This document shows, one piece after another, positions 21,378 to 29,746 of a stretch of DNA of 35,634 nt; the stretch's first letter is position 1; every line of letters starts with the position of its first letter. The notes under the pieces were generated by a model. It saw only the letters and a list, made by a program, of their open reading frames with translations. It was not told the DNA's origin and ran no database searches. The position numbers and the translations under genes were made by a program. This stretch comes from a virus, in IMG/VR virus record IMGVR_UViG_3300006733_000030, positions 1-35,634 of that record; one strand, written 5' to 3'.

Positions 21378-22835
21378 ATGGCAAATACATGGAACATACA
21401 AATTAGTGCTCCATTTCAGGGATTTGCTCCTGGTTACTTTTTGAATACATATCCAGTGGTTGGAAACTCAAGTATGGCTGGTTCTATGGTTGACGTTGAT
21501 ATTAGTGATCCAGTTGGCATAACACAAGGTCCAGGTTTAGCAGATCTAACAAATGGAACACAGGCTGGAGTAGTGACTACTCTAATGAAGCACATATTAA
21601 ACACTCCAAGTTCTGATGGTGTTACTTGGGGAATTGGTGGTAACTTATTATACAAGGTTGAGCCAACAACTGTTACCAGTGATGGAAACTATCCACATAC
21701 GATTGATAAAGCAGCAGTAACAGATGAGCTTGGTGAGAGCACAATACATTTGGGAGATTATTTATATTACCTTTATAACCATTCTGGCAGTGCTGGAGAT
21801 ATTGGAAGACTTACAATTGCTACTAACACATTTGATGATGATTGGGGAAGCACAGTTCCAGCTACTGGTGCTAGTGCTTTAGAAGATGCACCGCATCCAA
21901 GTGTTATTGGTAATGATGGTATTATTTATTTTGGTAACGGTCGTTATGTTGGATATTATGATCCAGTTACGGACACAATGAGTGCTGATGAATTAGACTT
22001 TTGGGAAGGTGCTGAGGTTGTAGATGTGGACTTTGACAATGACAGATTGGTGGCTACTGTTAACTTCCCTAATTTAGGTGGGGTAAATGGAAACATTGGT
22101 GCTGTTTATTACTGGGATACTGTTAGCAGCTCATTTGACGCACAACCGAACCCTAGAATAAAGGGACAAATGGGAGCTATGTATATTAAAGATGGCGTAG
22201 TTTTTGTTTGGTATAAAAAGGCAAATGCACAAGGCTATTCATTTGGGCAGGTATATGGAAACAGGGTTCAACTAATAAGAAACTATGATGGTAATATTCC
22301 TAATTTCGGACAAGTAACAGAGGATAGTGGATTTATTCAGTGGGTTAGTGACGACAAGATTTACAGATGGGGCGCAGAGGACGAAGCTTTAGGTGCTTAT
22401 ATGAGTCAATACTGTGACGGTGGTCATGCTACTGTTGGAGCAATAGCAGTTCCTTTTGATGAGCTTTTATTGGCTTCCAATATAACTACTAGTTATAGAT
22501 TGGCGAAGACAAGCGGTTACACAACCACATCCTCATGGAAGAGTTTGAATTTTAATGTGGCAACAAGTCAGATAGATGAAATAGTAATTCATTATGAACC
22601 AACAGCGACTGGCTCAAGGGTGGATGCTACGCTTAGATATGACAGAGGAACTAAATCACTTTCCATAGGAGATGTGCGACATGCCAATGATGGTACATTA
22701 GTGGTCAAGAACTTTACACCTAAACAACGTGTAGAGGATTTTAGTATAGAGTTAGATTGGTCAAATGGAAGCACAAGCAACCCGCTAAAGGTTAGAAAGG
22801 TAGAAGTATTTGGTCATAGACTAGAAAGAAAATAA
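21378..22835 (+). CDS. tail hub/nozzle, beta-propeller type
   Basis: 485 residues built of repeating strands: LYYLYNHSG, GIIYFGNGRYVGYYDP, GAVYYWDTV, IQWVSDDKIYRWGA. The repeats suggest a beta-propeller, as in the P22 gp10 hub that closes the portal after packaging and carries the tailspikes. It follows the adaptor and precedes a fibre, matching that role. Sequence identity to any named protein cannot be checked here. Confidence 0.6.
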   Translation: MANTWNIQISAPFQGFAPGYFLNTYPVVGNSSMAGSMVDVDISDPVGITQGPGLADLTNGTQAGVVTTLMKHILNTPSSDGVTWGIGGNLLYKVEPTTVTSDGNYPHTIDKAAVTDELGESTIHLGDYLYYLYNHSGSAGDIGRLTIATNTFDDDWGSTVPATGASALEDAPHPSVIGNDGIIYFGNGRYVGYYDPVTDTMSADELDFWEGAEVVDVDFDNDRLVATVNFPNLGGVNGNIGAVYYWDTVSSSFDAQPNPRIKGQMGAMYIKDGVVFVWYKKANAQGYSFGQVYGNRVQLIRNYDGNIPNFGQVTEDSGFIQWVSDDKIYRWGAEDEALGAYMSQYCDGGHATVGAIAVPFDELLLASNITTSYRLAKTSGYTTTSSWKSLNFNVATSQIDEIVIHYEPTATGSRVDATLRYDRGTKSLSIGDVRHANDGTLVVKNFTPKQRVEDFSIELDWSNGSTSNPLKVRKVEVFGHRLERK

Positions 22836-22836
22836 T

Positions 22837-24054
22837 ATGGCAAAAGACATAATCAATCCAGATGGAAAAGACTTGTTCAATAAAGACGATAAGGTTTTAA
22901 CATACAACGAAACAATCCCAGAGATCACTACTTATGATGATGTACAGCAAGGTGCTATACTGGAGAGTGGTAGTATAGGTGGATGGAAACTAAGAACAGG
23001 TGAATTAATTTCTGGTAATGGATTAGTTGGCATTAGCAGTGAGGTTACCGCTGGCACTGACTGGCGGTTCTGGGCAGGTAATGTTAGTCCTGGCTCTGCA
23101 CCATTTAGAGTTGATGAAGCTGGCAATATGGTTGCTAGTAGTGCAACTATTAGTGGCTCTATAACTGCTACTACTGGTGCAATTGGTGGTTTTGATATAA
23201 CGGCTACAACAATTGAGAGCGGGACTGACATAGTTCTTGACTCAAGTGCAAAGGCTATTTATATAAATGATACTGACTTTGGTGATCAGGGTGTTCAAAT
23301 AGAATACAACGCAGGAACGCCTAGAATGTATATTGGTAACGGAGCTAACAGGTTCTTCGAGTTTGACGGTGTGGACGCTTCAGTGGGCTCTGAGAGCCTC
23401 CTAAGCAATACTGTAGCGAGTCTTATAGAAGAGCGTGCTAACAGATGGGATAATGAGATCATATTTAATGGTAGAGATAATGATGGGTTAACAGAGTCAC
23501 CAAGTATAGGTCCAGGTGCTGGAAGCATTACAAGGTATCCGTTTTATACAGACCTTGATAGCGGTGACGCAACTAGTTGCATTATGTATAGTGCTAACTT
23601 GGGTGCTTCTCCTATAACGAACTTTAATTCTAACCTTGAATACACAATATCAATTAAGACAGAACTGGCTGCTACTCAGGACATTTTTATTGGGTTAACT
23701 AGTTGGGCAGCTGGAGCAGTACCAGCTAATTCAACGTCCACCTCTATGCACATAGGCTTTTTTATAGATGATGCTGTAATTTATGCTAGCAATGCGAGCG
23801 GAGCTACTCAAACAAAGACTGATGTAACTGGAACATATACCATGACCGACTGGAATAGTTATAGAATTGTTTTCACAGCTGGATCAGATGTATTGTTTTA
23901 TATAAACGACACATTGGTGGCGACCCACTCAACTAATTTACCAAGTGGTGCGACTGTTCCATATATATACATAGGAATAGAGCAGCAGTCTGGTGGTGGG
24001 CAAAAGCATTTATATGTAAAAAATAATTATCAAGCTATACAAAACATTCTATAA
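22837..24054 (+). CDS. tail fibre/spike
   Basis: 405 residues. N-terminal 60 residues bind the tail; then GSIGGWKLRTGELIS, WRFWAGN--PGSAPFRVDEAGNMVAS and ATISGSITA, the usual fibre module. The last 200 residues look like a concanavalin-type lectin domain (IIFNGRDNDG, HIGFFIDD, VLFYINDTLVATHS, YIYIGIEQQSGGG). It should bind a surface sugar or protein of the host. Confidence 0.75.
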   Translation: MAKDIINPDGKDLFNKDDKVLTYNETIPEITTYDDVQQGAILESGSIGGWKLRTGELISGNGLVGISSEVTAGTDWRFWAGNVSPGSAPFRVDEAGNMVASSATISGSITATTGAIGGFDITATTIESGTDIVLDSSAKAIYINDTDFGDQGVQIEYNAGTPRMYIGNGANRFFEFDGVDASVGSESLLSNTVASLIEERANRWDNEIIFNGRDNDGLTESPSIGPGAGSITRYPFYTDLDSGDATSCIMYSANLGASPITNFNSNLEYTISIKTELAATQDIFIGLTSWAAGAVPANSTSTSMHIGFFIDDAVIYASNASGATQTKTDVTGTYTMTDWNSYRIVFTAGSDVLFYINDTLVATHSTNLPSGATVPYIYIGIEQQSGGGQKHLYVKNNYQAIQNIL

Positions 24055-24055
24055 T

Positions 24056-24205
24056 ATGAAAAAGAAACTAGAGATAACAGAGAAACCAAGCTACTTTCAA
24101 CTATTAGAGATAATTAAACTAATGGCAGGTGAGATGAGACTAGAATTAGAGGATGGCAAGATACCTAAGAGCATAACTAAGCATTTTAAAGACATAAACA
24201 AATAA
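24056..24205 (+). CDS. small charged protein (49 aa)
   Basis: Sits between fibre and ejection protein with TAA-T-ATG on both sides. Mostly charged and helical (FQLLEIIKLMAGEMRLELEDG). No family recognised. Could be a fibre-assembly helper. Confidence 0.6.
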   Translation: MKKKLEITEKPSYFQLLEIIKLMAGEMRLELEDGKIPKSITKHFKDINK

Positions 24206-24206
24206 T

Positions 24207-27071
24207 ATGGCAACAGCAAGAGAATTTTTAATTGAGAAAGGTAAATTGCCAAGTAATGTGGAAACACTTGCTGGCGACATACAAAAGACTGGTGTTTCCG
24301 AGATGTTCGGAAAAACTGGTAAGAAGATAAATGTAGGAGGTCAAGACTTCTTTTGGAGTGGTGGACAATTGCTAGACCTACAGGGTGGTGTTCTTGGTAG
24401 CGCACCAGAGGCACAAGACAGTGTTAATGTGGTTAAGGGTATTTTGGGTGCAGCTGGTTTTGACGCTGGTGCATTTGGAATTAACCCACTACAAGAAGCT
24501 AATATGGCAACTGAACTAGGCTTTAGTGGAATGACTGGGTTTGAAGACGACCCAGGCTTTAAGGGTTTTAAAGGACCTGGTCAATTTGTAGATACTGGTA
24601 TAGGACAGCAGAAGTTTGTTCAAGAAGCAGACTTAACTCCTGAACAAAAAGCTGGTGGACAAGTACCAGAAGGGTTTGTTAAACCACAGAGTATATTCGA
24701 CCAACAACCTGGCATGGGAATTGCAGCTGCAACTCCTGGAGCTAAGGGTTTGGTGTGGGTAAAAGATCCCAAGACTGGACTACAACTACAGATGAACGAG
24801 GATGCTGCTAATGCTAAGGTTTCACAAGGTTGGAGTATTATACAAGCTCCAAGCGAAGCTGCTCCTGGAGAGGTTAAGGCTGGAGGTTTATTAAAGCCAT
24901 CAGACATTGCACAAGGAACTAGCTTGACAGAGGATGATATTGCTAGAACAACTGGCGTTAATATTTATAGAAGAGACTTGGCAAAAGAACAAGCTAAGTT
25001 GGGCGACTGGATAAAACTTGCAGGCTCACCTAAGAACGACCAAGACTGGCTAGCATTTCATGACTTTGTTTATGAGGGCAAGATGCCAGGTAGTGCTGAG
25101 GGTATAGCAGGTGGTCAAGAGGGCGTTATTGGTGCAGGAGAGGCAACTCCAGTGGTTAACCCAGCAGACTATATGGGAACTGTCGGAACTGGTAGTAAGG
25201 CTTTAACAGACTTCCAAAATTTCGCTAACGGTTATTTAACTGGTGCAGACGCTTATATTAATAAGATCGCACAAGAGCGACAAGCAAAGGCTGCTTCTGA
25301 CTTAAAGGTTGCAGAAGGAGAACTTGCTGGAGCAAAGGCTGGTTTTGAAGCTGCTGCTGAATTTAACCCACAAGTGGAGTTTGAAAAACAATTAGAAGAA
25401 AGAAAATATAATGAAAACCTAGCATTACTAAATGGGGCTTTACAGGGAATAGCACAAGAGAAAGAGTCAATGCAACTTGGAATACTTCAAGAGGGTGACA
25501 GAATTGCACCAATGACTTTAATTGGTCGTAGACAAAAGGGAATTGAAGAGAGAGGAATAGCAAGGATCGGAGCATTAACATCTATTGCTGAGATCTATCA
25601 AGGAAACATGAGTCAGGCAATGGAGATAGCAAAAACATCAACAAATTATTTAAGTGACTTTTATAGAAACCAGCAGGACACCTATCAAACATTAATGGAT
25701 CTTGCTAAGGATGATGTTATTCGTCTTGATAGTAAAGAACAAGAGTTCTTGAACCTACAGATGGAACTTGTTAAGTCTAAGGAGGAAAAGTTAGAAGCTA
25801 ATAAAGAAAAGGTTACGAACTTAATATTAGACAACCCAAAACTAGCACAGGCTGGTGGTGTTACGTTTGCTGATAGCTATGAGGAGGCTGCTAAAAAAAT
25901 AGCAAACCAAATGGCTATCTCTCCAGGTTCTAGTGAAATAGAATATGAATATAAAGATGGAAAATGGTATGCGTTAGACAAAACTAACAATACAGTAAGA
26001 GAGGTTAATACTGGGTCTGGAGAATTGTTAGGTCCAGTTAATGCTGGAGACTATGGCGGACAGTGTGGGACATGGGCAAGGCAACAATATTCAAGCATTG
26101 CTGGTGGAGAAGGCATGGGCGATACTTTCGTAAGTAAAAAGGCGTGGGTTGAAAGTCATGGAACAAGGGGAATAGACGGGCTACAGGTTGGTGATCTTGT
26201 AATTACAAATGAAAGCACTCCTGGAACAGAGACTGGTCATGCGTTCATAGTGGGTGCTATAGAGGATGGAATGATAACAGCCTATGAGTCTAATTATAAT
26301 GGCGACGAGCTTATTACAAACAATAGAGAAATCCCATTAAATAGTGACAGAATTTATGGATATGTTAGTGGCCAACTGAACGACGAGTTCAATACTGATA
26401 GTGGGATATATGACGATAACATTGAATTTTCTTATAATGAAAAAATAGACTTTAATAAATTACCAAAAATAGGAACGAAGAAAATAACAGATAAGTCTGC
26501 AAGACAGTCTAATCTGCCATTTGGGATCACACAAGAACAGGCAAATTGGATAATGGAGAGAAGACCAGGTAATATAGAATTTCAAAGGCTTAACGGGAAA
26601 GAGTATGAAAAAGTTGGAGCATTGCTTGAGTTATTAGAGGATATAGATCAAATTAAAGATCTTAAAAAAGAAGTAAACACTGGACCATTCTCTTCTAGGA
26701 GTGCCAGGGCGTCTAGGTTTGCTGGACTTGATGTTGGGAAATTTACAGAACTAGAAATAAAAACAGGAAAACAATTAGCCGAATACATAAAAGACATTTC
26801 TGGAGCAGCAGTTTCAGAACAAGAGGCTCAAAGACTGGCTAGAAACATACCTAATGTAAACATGCAAGATGACCAATTCATAACCGCCGTTGAGGACTTC
26901 CAGGATGATCTTAATAATACAATTCTAACAGTTCTTAATAGATACGACATTGAGGATGAAGAAACTTTAAGAAACGCTGTTGGTTTAGGTAAGGATATAA
27001 TTAAATCAGAAGACCCTCTTGGTTTTTCTTCTGGAATTGTTTCAGAGGATGACCCTATGGGTATAAAGTAA
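24207..27071 (+). CDS. large ejection-type protein with CHAP peptidoglycan hydrolase
   Basis: 954 residues, the largest gene. The first 350 residues are glycine-rich and mostly without clear fold; about 380-560 are helical and coiled. Around 605-725 lies a CHAP domain: catalytic cysteine in GGQCGTWAR, histidine in TGHAFIV, then ITAYESN with the third residue. CHAP cleaves peptide bonds or amidates in peptidoglycan. In a podovirus without tail tube this is expected to be an internal virion protein that enters the envelope with DNA. The C-terminal 230 residues are helical. It is not a typical tape measure. Confidence 0.7.
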   Translation: MATAREFLIEKGKLPSNVETLAGDIQKTGVSEMFGKTGKKINVGGQDFFWSGGQLLDLQGGVLGSAPEAQDSVNVVKGILGAAGFDAGAFGINPLQEANMATELGFSGMTGFEDDPGFKGFKGPGQFVDTGIGQQKFVQEADLTPEQKAGGQVPEGFVKPQSIFDQQPGMGIAAATPGAKGLVWVKDPKTGLQLQMNEDAANAKVSQGWSIIQAPSEAAPGEVKAGGLLKPSDIAQGTSLTEDDIARTTGVNIYRRDLAKEQAKLGDWIKLAGSPKNDQDWLAFHDFVYEGKMPGSAEGIAGGQEGVIGAGEATPVVNPADYMGTVGTGSKALTDFQNFANGYLTGADAYINKIAQERQAKAASDLKVAEGELAGAKAGFEAAAEFNPQVEFEKQLEERKYNENLALLNGALQGIAQEKESMQLGILQEGDRIAPMTLIGRRQKGIEERGIARIGALTSIAEIYQGNMSQAMEIAKTSTNYLSDFYRNQQDTYQTLMDLAKDDVIRLDSKEQEFLNLQMELVKSKEEKLEANKEKVTNLILDNPKLAQAGGVTFADSYEEAAKKIANQMAISPGSSEIEYEYKDGKWYALDKTNNTVREVNTGSGELLGPVNAGDYGGQCGTWARQQYSSIAGGEGMGDTFVSKKAWVESHGTRGIDGLQVGDLVITNESTPGTETGHAFIVGAIEDGMITAYESNYNGDELITNNREIPLNSDRIYGYVSGQLNDEFNTDSGIYDDNIEFSYNEKIDFNKLPKIGTKKITDKSARQSNLPFGITQEQANWIMERRPGNIEFQRLNGKEYEKVGALLELLEDIDQIKDLKKEVNTGPFSSRSARASRFAGLDVGKFTELEIKTGKQLAEYIKDISGAAVSEQEAQRLARNIPNVNMQDDQFITAVEDFQDDLNNTILTVLNRYDIEDEETLRNAVGLGKDIIKSEDPLGFSSGIVSEDDPMGIK

Positions 27072-27076
27072 TAAAT

Positions 27077-28561
27077 ATGACAAGAGAAGAATTTGCAAAA
27101 AAAATTAGAGGAAAATTCCCCAGTAAATATGATGACCTAACTGATGAGGAGCTTGTTAGTAAAACCTTAGAAAAATACCCACAATACAAGGAGGATGTAG
27201 AGCCAAGTTCGTTTGGTACAGCCAGAAAGGAAAGGTCTAAGGTTGACCAATTTATAACTGGAGCAGGCAAGGGGGTAATAAGCACGGTAGAAGGGCTTTC
27301 TAGTCTTAGCGAGAGACTAATAAGGGGAACACTTAAAACAATGTTACCAAAGTCAGCTGAAAAAGCTTTAAAGCTTGATGGGAAAATGGAGAAAACGGCA
27401 GCAGAAGAGTTAATCCCTAAAACACTTAGAACTCCAGAAACCAAAGCAGAGAAGGCAGGTTTCATGACGGAGCAAATAGCTGAGTTCTTTGTTCCAGCAA
27501 CGAAGGTAAGCAAGGCAAAGAAAGGTCTTTCGTTCGGAAAAAAGCTTTTAGCAAAAGGAAAGAATGTGTTAAAAGAGGCAGCTGAAATTGGAACAAAGGC
27601 AGCAATCCAAACTGGAGGAGACAAGGAAGAGTCTCTAAAGGGCGCAGCAATGGGTGCTATAGGTGGTGCTGCTGGTGAGTTTGTTTTGGCTCCAGTCATG
27701 AAAGGTCTTTTCCCAAAGTTGTCAAAATCATTGGAAAAGACAAGCCTAAGACTAACTCCAACACAAAAAAGAACAGCAGAAAAGGGAATACAAAACACCA
27801 TAGATCTTATCGAAGAGAAAAAAATAATAGGAACGCCAGATGTTAGGGTAGAAAAAGTGAAAGACTTATATATTAAAGCTGAAGATGATATACAAAAATT
27901 CTTAACAATTGAAGCTAAAGACAGATCAGTAACTAGAAAAAAAATAATAGAAGAAATTGAGGGCTTAAAGAAAAAGTATGCCAACGAAAGAGACGTTATA
28001 TCAATAGAAAAACAACTTGATGGGTTTAAGGACTTACTTGAAAACAAGTTTCCTGAAGAAATATCCATAGAGTCATTGAACAAACTGAAAAGATCAACAT
28101 ATAAAAACGCTTACAACAAGGCTGGTGATAAAGTTTTAGACTTCGTTGAACATGATGTTGGTGATGTTCTTAGAAAGAACATTATAGAAGGAGCAGAAGA
28201 TCTAACCATAAATGGCAAAACATTAAATGAGTTTAATAGCGAATATGGAAAGATAATTGAAGCTAGAAAGTTGCTAGAGCTTGCTGCATCAAGAAAACAA
28301 ATCGGACTGGTTGGAAAGTTTATGGCTTTAGGAATGGGGTCTAGCTTGGGAACTGCTGCCTCTGGTCCAGTTGGTGCTGCGGTCGGAATAGGAGCTTCAA
28401 CTCTATTGGCAGAACACCTTGCTGGCACACTAGCTAGGTCACTTACAGCAGAAACTCTTAGGCAGTTGAGCAGGTTACCAGCAAAAGAGGTCCCTGTGGT
28501 TATTAATAGAATATTAACACCACTAATAACAGCCGAACTTAAAAATGTTGACAAAAAGTAG
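27077..28561 (+). CDS. second ejection-type protein with hydrophobic Gly/Ala segments
   Basis: 494 residues, strongly charged and helical, with two glycine/alanine-rich hydrophobic segments: AAMGAIGGAAGEFVLAPVMKG near residue 193 and a second near 415-455 (FMALGMGSSLGTAASG, AAVGIGASTLLA). Proteins ejected by podoviruses to line a channel across the envelope have such segments. Its place after the CHAP protein supports a joint role. A 342-codon frame on the opposite strand is a shadow. Confidence 0.6.
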   Translation: MTREEFAKKIRGKFPSKYDDLTDEELVSKTLEKYPQYKEDVEPSSFGTARKERSKVDQFITGAGKGVISTVEGLSSLSERLIRGTLKTMLPKSAEKALKLDGKMEKTAAEELIPKTLRTPETKAEKAGFMTEQIAEFFVPATKVSKAKKGLSFGKKLLAKGKNVLKEAAEIGTKAAIQTGGDKEESLKGAAMGAIGGAAGEFVLAPVMKGLFPKLSKSLEKTSLRLTPTQKRTAEKGIQNTIDLIEEKKIIGTPDVRVEKVKDLYIKAEDDIQKFLTIEAKDRSVTRKKIIEEIEGLKKKYANERDVISIEKQLDGFKDLLENKFPEEISIESLNKLKRSTYKNAYNKAGDKVLDFVEHDVGDVLRKNIIEGAEDLTINGKTLNEFNSEYGKIIEARKLLELAASRKQIGLVGKFMALGMGSSLGTAASGPVGAAVGIGASTLLAEHLAGTLARSLTAETLRQLSRLPAKEVPVVINRILTPLITAELKNVDKK

Positions 28562-28575
28562 AAAAGATGTATAAT
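28548..28575 (+). promoter_or_regulatory. sigma-70 promoter P1 of replication region
   Basis: TTGACA (28548-28553), 16-base spacer, TATAAT (28570-28575), overlapping the end of the ejection-protein gene. The start near 28582 is only two bases before ATG 28584, so that message would be leaderless. Confidence 0.75.
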
Positions 28576-28583
28576 ATTACCAT

Positions 28584-28667
28584 ATGACATATTTTGAAGC
28601 TATCTTTTGGGGAGTATCGCTTGGGGTAATACTTAGATATACCTCAGTATATTTGCATAGTAAATAG
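28584..28667 (+). CDS. small membrane peptide (27 aa), leaderless candidate
   Basis: Hydrophobic peptide (YFEAIFWGVSLGVILRY) directly under promoter P1. The ATG follows the predicted start by about two bases, so a leaderless mode is likely if it is real. The next promoter begins at its stop codon. No family recognised. Confidence 0.45.
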   Translation: MTYFEAIFWGVSLGVILRYTSVYLHSK

Positions 28668-28696
28668 TTGACAAACACAAATATATTTAATAGAAT
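28668..28696 (+). promoter_or_regulatory. sigma-70 promoter P2 (small RNA)
   Basis: TTGACA (28668-28673), 17-base spacer, TAGAAT (28691-28696). The start near 28703 leads into the terminator at 28730-28760. Confidence 0.65.
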
Positions 28697-28702
28697 ACAT
28701 AT

Positions 28703-28760
28703 AGATGCTTAACGCATCGTGTTCTCAAGAAAACCACCTAACCCCTCTGGTGGTTTTTTG
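28703..28760 (+). ncRNA. putative small RNA of about 58 nt
   Basis: Bounded by promoter P2 and a strong terminator. It starts with a hairpin GATGC-TTAAC-GCATC (28704-28718), then a single-stranded stretch and the terminator. A frame from ATG 28705 would run through the terminator, so coding is unlikely. Its target is unknown; it lies just upstream of the replication leader. Confidence 0.55.
28730..28760 (+). terminator. rho-independent terminator
   Basis: AAAACCACC (28730-28738) and GGTGGTTTT (28749-28757) form a perfect 9-bp stem with a 10-base loop, followed by TT G. Confidence 0.85.
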
Positions 28761-28764
28761 TTAC

Positions 28765-28780
28765 ATGTGTATAACTTTTT
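28765..28780 (+). repeat. boundary repeat, copy 2
   Basis: ATGTGTATAACTTTTT, 15 of 16 bases as at 16421-16436. The inner TGTGTATAA equals a known DnaA-box variant read on the minus strand, so an origin role is possible but unproven. Confidence 0.5.
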
Positions 28781-28812
28781 AAATTTGCTAAGTTTGCGAT
28801 GAGTTGATGGTA

Positions 28813-28841
28813 TTGACAAGACTGTTTATTTTTGGTATAAT
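28813..28841 (+). promoter_or_regulatory. sigma-70 promoter P3 for replication genes
   Basis: TTGACA (28813-28818), 17-base spacer, TATAAT (28836-28841). Predicted start near 28848, just before the folded leader RNA. Confidence 0.8.
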
Positions 28842-28853
28842 GATGTTAACAAT

Positions 28854-28976
28854 ATGAATACAAATAAACTACGACAATATTTAAAGAGGCGAAAGCCATG
28901 TAAAGAAGTGGAGCAATCCACTGCACCTGTCGTAGGGTGTTTTGTACTTTGCATGGCTCTCGTCTTTTTTAATTAA
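28854..28976 (+). CDS. possible leader peptide (40 aa) over the switch RNA
   Basis: The only frame in this leader: basic start (NTNKLRQYLKRRK) and a hydrophobic end (CFVLCMALVFF). It covers the whole structured RNA, so the base pairing dictates the sequence. I treat the RNA as primary; if translated, ribosome position could choose between the two folds. Confidence 0.3.
   Translation: MNTNKLRQYLKRRKPCKEVEQSTAPVVGCFVLCMALVFFN
28869..28970 (+). ncRNA. switch-like leader RNA (three-way junction versus terminator)
   Basis: Fold 1: CTACGACA (28869-28876) pairs with TGTCGTAG (28928-28935) around two hairpins with GNRA loops, GGC-GAAA-GCC (28888-28897) and AGTGGA-GCAA-TCCACT (28907-28922). Fold 2: 28894-28905 pairs with 28947-28958 over 12 bp, extended by 28890-28892/28960-28962 and 28883-28887/28963-28967, followed by T-run 28965-28970, a terminator. 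The helices cross, so the two folds exclude each other unless a pseudoknot forms. This is the layout of a riboswitch or attenuator ahead of the replication genes. No known class is recognised. Confidence 0.6.
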
Positions 28977-28983
28977 AAACAAT

Positions 28984-29736
28984 ATGCACAGAGGATATAT
29001 AAAACTTTGGAGAAAATTGGAAGACAACCCAATCTGCACCAAGCCGAACTACTTGGCTGTGTGGATTTATTTACTCCGAAAAGCAAACCACTCAGACAAA
29101 GAAATAATCTGGAACAACAAAAAAGTAAAGATAGAAAGGGGGAGCTTTATTGGCTCAATGAGACAGATTGCAGATTATTACGAACTAAGTGTGTCAACCG
29201 TTAAATACATCATTGACTACCTAGTTGTTGAACGCATGATTGAACACCTGCCGAACAGGAGATTTAGCTTATTTAGGATAATAAACTGGGAAGATTATCA
29301 GGGTATTGAACGCCAGATTGTAAACAAACAAAAAACAAATAAAAAACAAATAAAAACAACTAATAATAACAAGAACAAAAAGAATGAAAAGAAAAGAGAG
29401 GTAATACCGCCTTCTCTTTCGGAAGTTCGGGAATATATAGCAAAGAAAAACTATGTTGTTGATGCTGAACAATGGTATGCGTTTTATGAGAGCAAGGATT
29501 GGATGATAGGCAAAAATAAAATGAAGAGCTGGAAAGCAGCACTTGTCACATGGCACACAAGAAATAAACCAAAAGAAGAGAGCTTGGAGGATAAGGCACA
29601 CAACATGGTTAGAGAGGCCATTGCTAAATACGGTGATAATGATGGTGCTTACGACTCTGCTAGAAGCAAGTTTACTCGTGAGACTGGAATAAAGGAGGCT
29701 GGTCTGTTAAAATATAAAGGTATATTCAAATTATAA
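28984..29736 (+). CDS. replication initiation-like HTH protein
   Basis: About 250 residues from ATG 28984. N-terminus HRGYIKLWRKLEDNP and a helix-turn-helix (GSMRQIADYYELSVSTVKYIIDYLV, about residues 58-85), then a basic asparagine/lysine linker and a helical C-terminal domain. This is the layout of phage O/DnaD-like initiators that bind the origin and recruit the helicase. The helicase gene follows at once. The start is after the leader RNA; 28942 lies inside that RNA and is less likely. Confidence 0.7.
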   Translation: MHRGYIKLWRKLEDNPICTKPNYLAVWIYLLRKANHSDKEIIWNNKKVKIERGSFIGSMRQIADYYELSVSTVKYIIDYLVVERMIEHLPNRRFSLFRIINWEDYQGIERQIVNKQKTNKKQIKTTNNNKNKKNEKKREVIPPSLSEVREYIAKKNYVVDAEQWYAFYESKDWMIGKNKMKSWKAALVTWHTRNKPKEESLEDKAHNMVREAIAKYGDNDGAYDSARSKFTRETGIKEAGLLKYKGIFKL

Positions 29737-29746
29737 AAATAAAAGT

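Noticed and set aside
22837-24054. diversity-generating retroelement target at the fibre end
   Set aside because: No reverse transcriptase and no template repeat are present in the window.
27055-28083. 342-codon open frame on the minus strand
   Set aside because: It mirrors the ejection-type gene at 27077 in a Ser/Phe-rich translation typical of antisense shadows; no start signal, no motif, and all real genes are on the + strand.
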